Assembly: GCA_903644035.1 (NCBI GenBank)
Contig: CAHJXG010000029.1
Location: forward strand, 1-5,946
From: Rhodospirillales bacterium
GTDB taxonomy: Bacteria; Pseudomonadota; Alphaproteobacteria; Acetobacterales; Acetobacteraceae
DNA length: 5,946 nt
Direction: 5' to 3'
Every line of letters begins with the position of its first letter. Positions within the stretch are counted from its first letter, which is position 1. The position numbers and the translations under genes are program-made. Below are positions 4,869 to 5,946 of the stretch, piece after piece. The notes beneath the pieces were generated by a model. It was not told the origin of the DNA and made no database searches. It saw nothing but the letters and a program-made list of their open reading frames with translations.

Positions 4869-5946
4869 GCATGGAATAGGGACCCCGCTGACGGTTGGGG
4901 TTCACGGTGGCTCTCGTAATGATCGGGGGCCGGTTTGGGATGTTCGTTGTGGAGACGATTGCGCGGATACGCCGGGCTCACTTCGTCCAGGGCAAGTCGA
5001 TCAAGTTGATCTGCCGCGAGCTGCGGGTGTTGCGGAAGGTCGTGCGCAAGGTGCTGCGGTCGAATGCGACCGAGTTCTGCTACGAGCGCGAGGTGCAGCC
5101 GCTGCCGCGGATCGGCCCGTGGCGGGATGAGCTGGACCGGCTGCTGGCGTCTAACGAGGCCAAGCCCAGCCGCGAGCGGCTGACGCTGGTCCGGGTGTTC
5201 GAGGCGTTGCGCGCCCTCGGCTATGAGGGCGGCTACGACGCGGTGCGGCGGTATGCCCGGGCCTGGGGGCGGCAGCGGGCGGCGACGTCGGCGGATGCGT
5301 TCGTACCGCTGAGCTTCGTGCCGGGCGAGGCCTACCAGTTCGACTGGAGCCATGAGGTCGTGCTGATCAACCGCACGACGGTTGCGGTGAAGGTGGCGCA
5401 TCTCCGGCTGTGCCACAGCCGCATGCTGTTTGTGCGGGCCTACCCGCGCGAAACGCAGGAAATGGTGTTCGACGCGCACGACAAGGGCTTCGCGTTCTTC
5501 AAGGGCGCCTGCACGCGCGGCATCTACGACAACATGCAGACCGCGGTGGATGCGATCTTCGTCGGCCGCGAGCGGGCCTATAACCGCCGGTTCCTGCAGA
5601 TGTGCAGCCACTACCTGGTCGATCCCGTGGCCTGTACCCCGGCGTCAGGCTGGGAGAAGGGCCAGGTCGAGAACCAGGTCGGCCTGGTGCGCGAGCGGTT
5701 TTTCACGCCGCGGGTCCGGGTCAAGAGCTACGACGAGCTGAACGCCTGGCTGCTCGACCAGTGCGTCGCCTATGCCCGCGCGCACCGTCACCCTGAAGTC
5801 CGCGGCCAGACGGTGTGGGAGATGTTCGAGGCGGAGCGGCCCAGCCTGGTGCCGTATGGCGGGCGGTTCGACGGCTTCCATGCCGTGCCTGCGTCGGTGT
5901 CGAAGACCTGCCTGGTCCGGTTCGACAACAACCGCCACTCTGTGTC
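4858..5946 (+). mobile_element. IS21-family insertion sequence, left part
   Basis: The element is recognised from its istA gene. Its left end is placed near 4858 (TGTGTGGATAAGC), because IS66 tnpA similarity has ended by then and IS21 ends commonly start with TGT. The exact boundary is an estimate within about 4825-4875. Between the end and istA are G/C-run motifs (GGGACCCC at 4879-4886, GGTTGGGGTT, GATCGGGGGCCGG) of the sort that form the repeated terminal binding sites in this family. ACCCC (4882-4886) and GGGGT (4897-4901) can pair. The istB gene and right end lie outside the window, so completeness and target duplication cannot be judged. Confidence 0.75.
4940..5946 (+). CDS. istA: IS21-family transposase IstA, partial at window edge
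   Basis: The frame from ATG 4940 stays open for 335 codons and runs off the window; IstA is usually about 400-520 residues, so the C-terminus is missing only because the window ends. IstA carries out strand cutting and joining at the element ends with the ATPase IstB. Residues 5-40 (ETIARIRRAHFVQGKSIKL onward) form the N-terminal helix-turn-helix. The rve-type catalytic core shows Asp135 in YQFDWSHE, Asp197 in GIYDNM and Glu244 in KGQVENQVG, spaced 62 and 47 residues apart, which fits the DDE pattern. The C-terminal barrel begins near 315 (VPASVSKTCLVRFDNN). No stop or frameshift is seen, so this copy may be active and recent. In-frame starts at ATG 4919 and GTG 4907 are alternatives; 4940 agrees best with family N-termini as I recall them. 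Confidence 0.92.
   Translation, partial: MFVVETIARIRRAHFVQGKSIKLICRELRVLRKVVRKVLRSNATEFCYEREVQPLPRIGPWRDELDRLLASNEAKPSRERLTLVRVFEALRALGYEGGYDAVRRYARAWGRQRAATSADAFVPLSFVPGEAYQFDWSHEVVLINRTTVAVKVAHLRLCHSRMLFVRAYPRETQEMVFDAHDKGFAFFKGACTRGIYDNMQTAVDAIFVGRERAYNRRFLQMCSHYLVDPVACTPASGWEKGQVENQVGLVRERFFTPRVRVKSYDELNAWLLDQCVAYARAHRHPEVRGQTVWEMFEAERPSLVPYGGRFDGFHAVPASVSKTCLVRFDNNRHSV

Noticed and set aside
4721..5611. 296-residue minus-strand open frame
   Set aside because: It is antisense to istA and tnpA, both clear family members; composition (Arg, His, Pro, Leu) is typical of a shadow frame.
5430..5938. Plus and minus frames within the istA region (5430-5741, 5602-5796, 5645-5938)
   Set aside because: All overlap istA, whose reading frame carries the catalytic residues; these are shadows.
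1..5946. CRISPR array, tRNA, rRNA, riboswitch or toxin-antitoxin system
   Set aside because: No regularly spaced direct repeats, no tRNA-like cloverleaf segments, no rRNA sequence and no recognisable toxin or antitoxin gene were seen on either strand.

Overview
The window looks like high-GC proteobacterial DNA, most likely an alphaproteobacterium. The grounds are GC-rich codon use in the main genes, Tat and Sec export signals, and IS3, IS66 and IS21 family elements of the kind common there. No rRNA, tRNA or housekeeping marker is present, so a finer placement would be a guess. Overall this is an accessory region: two intact enzyme genes and two small exported-protein genes lie among decayed or interrupted insertion sequences.

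Left edge (1-797): degenerate sequence. It holds a possible 3' gene end (2-157), the first 25 or so codons of an IS3-family orfA on the minus strand (about 229-303), a stretch with no convincing gene (364-593), and short ORF fragments (594-797).

Core (813-3098): a divergent pair of exported hydrolase genes. On the minus strand is a MetX-like (homoserine acetyltransferase superfamily) alpha/beta hydrolase with a complete Ser-Asp-His triad and a Sec-type signal. On the plus strand is a metallo-beta-lactamase-fold hydrolase of the methyl parathion hydrolase/lactonase type, with a Tat-type signal and a full set of metal ligands. The 252-base gap between their starts carries a strong ribosome binding site, -10-like elements for both directions and two related GCGGTC-type palindromes. 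These could form a shared operator. The two enzymes may act on related ester, lactone or phosphotriester substrates outside the cytoplasm, but no substrate can be read from the sequence.

Right part (3099-5946): directly behind the metallo-hydrolase is the decayed 3' end of an IS66 tnpC. Next comes a hypothetical exported protein with the second half of a PDZ-like domain (3475-3996), and a 77-residue secreted Pro/Ser/Thr/Gln-rich protein (4054-4287). After about 280 bases with inverted repeats but no gene, an IS66-family tnpA begins at 4569. It is cut off by the left end of an IS21-family element whose istA (from about 4940) runs open off the window edge. The istA gene has all three expected DDE residues and looks functional as far as it can be seen. 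The layout therefore records at least three waves of insertion: IS3 decay, IS66 decay, and a younger IS21 nested in an IS66.
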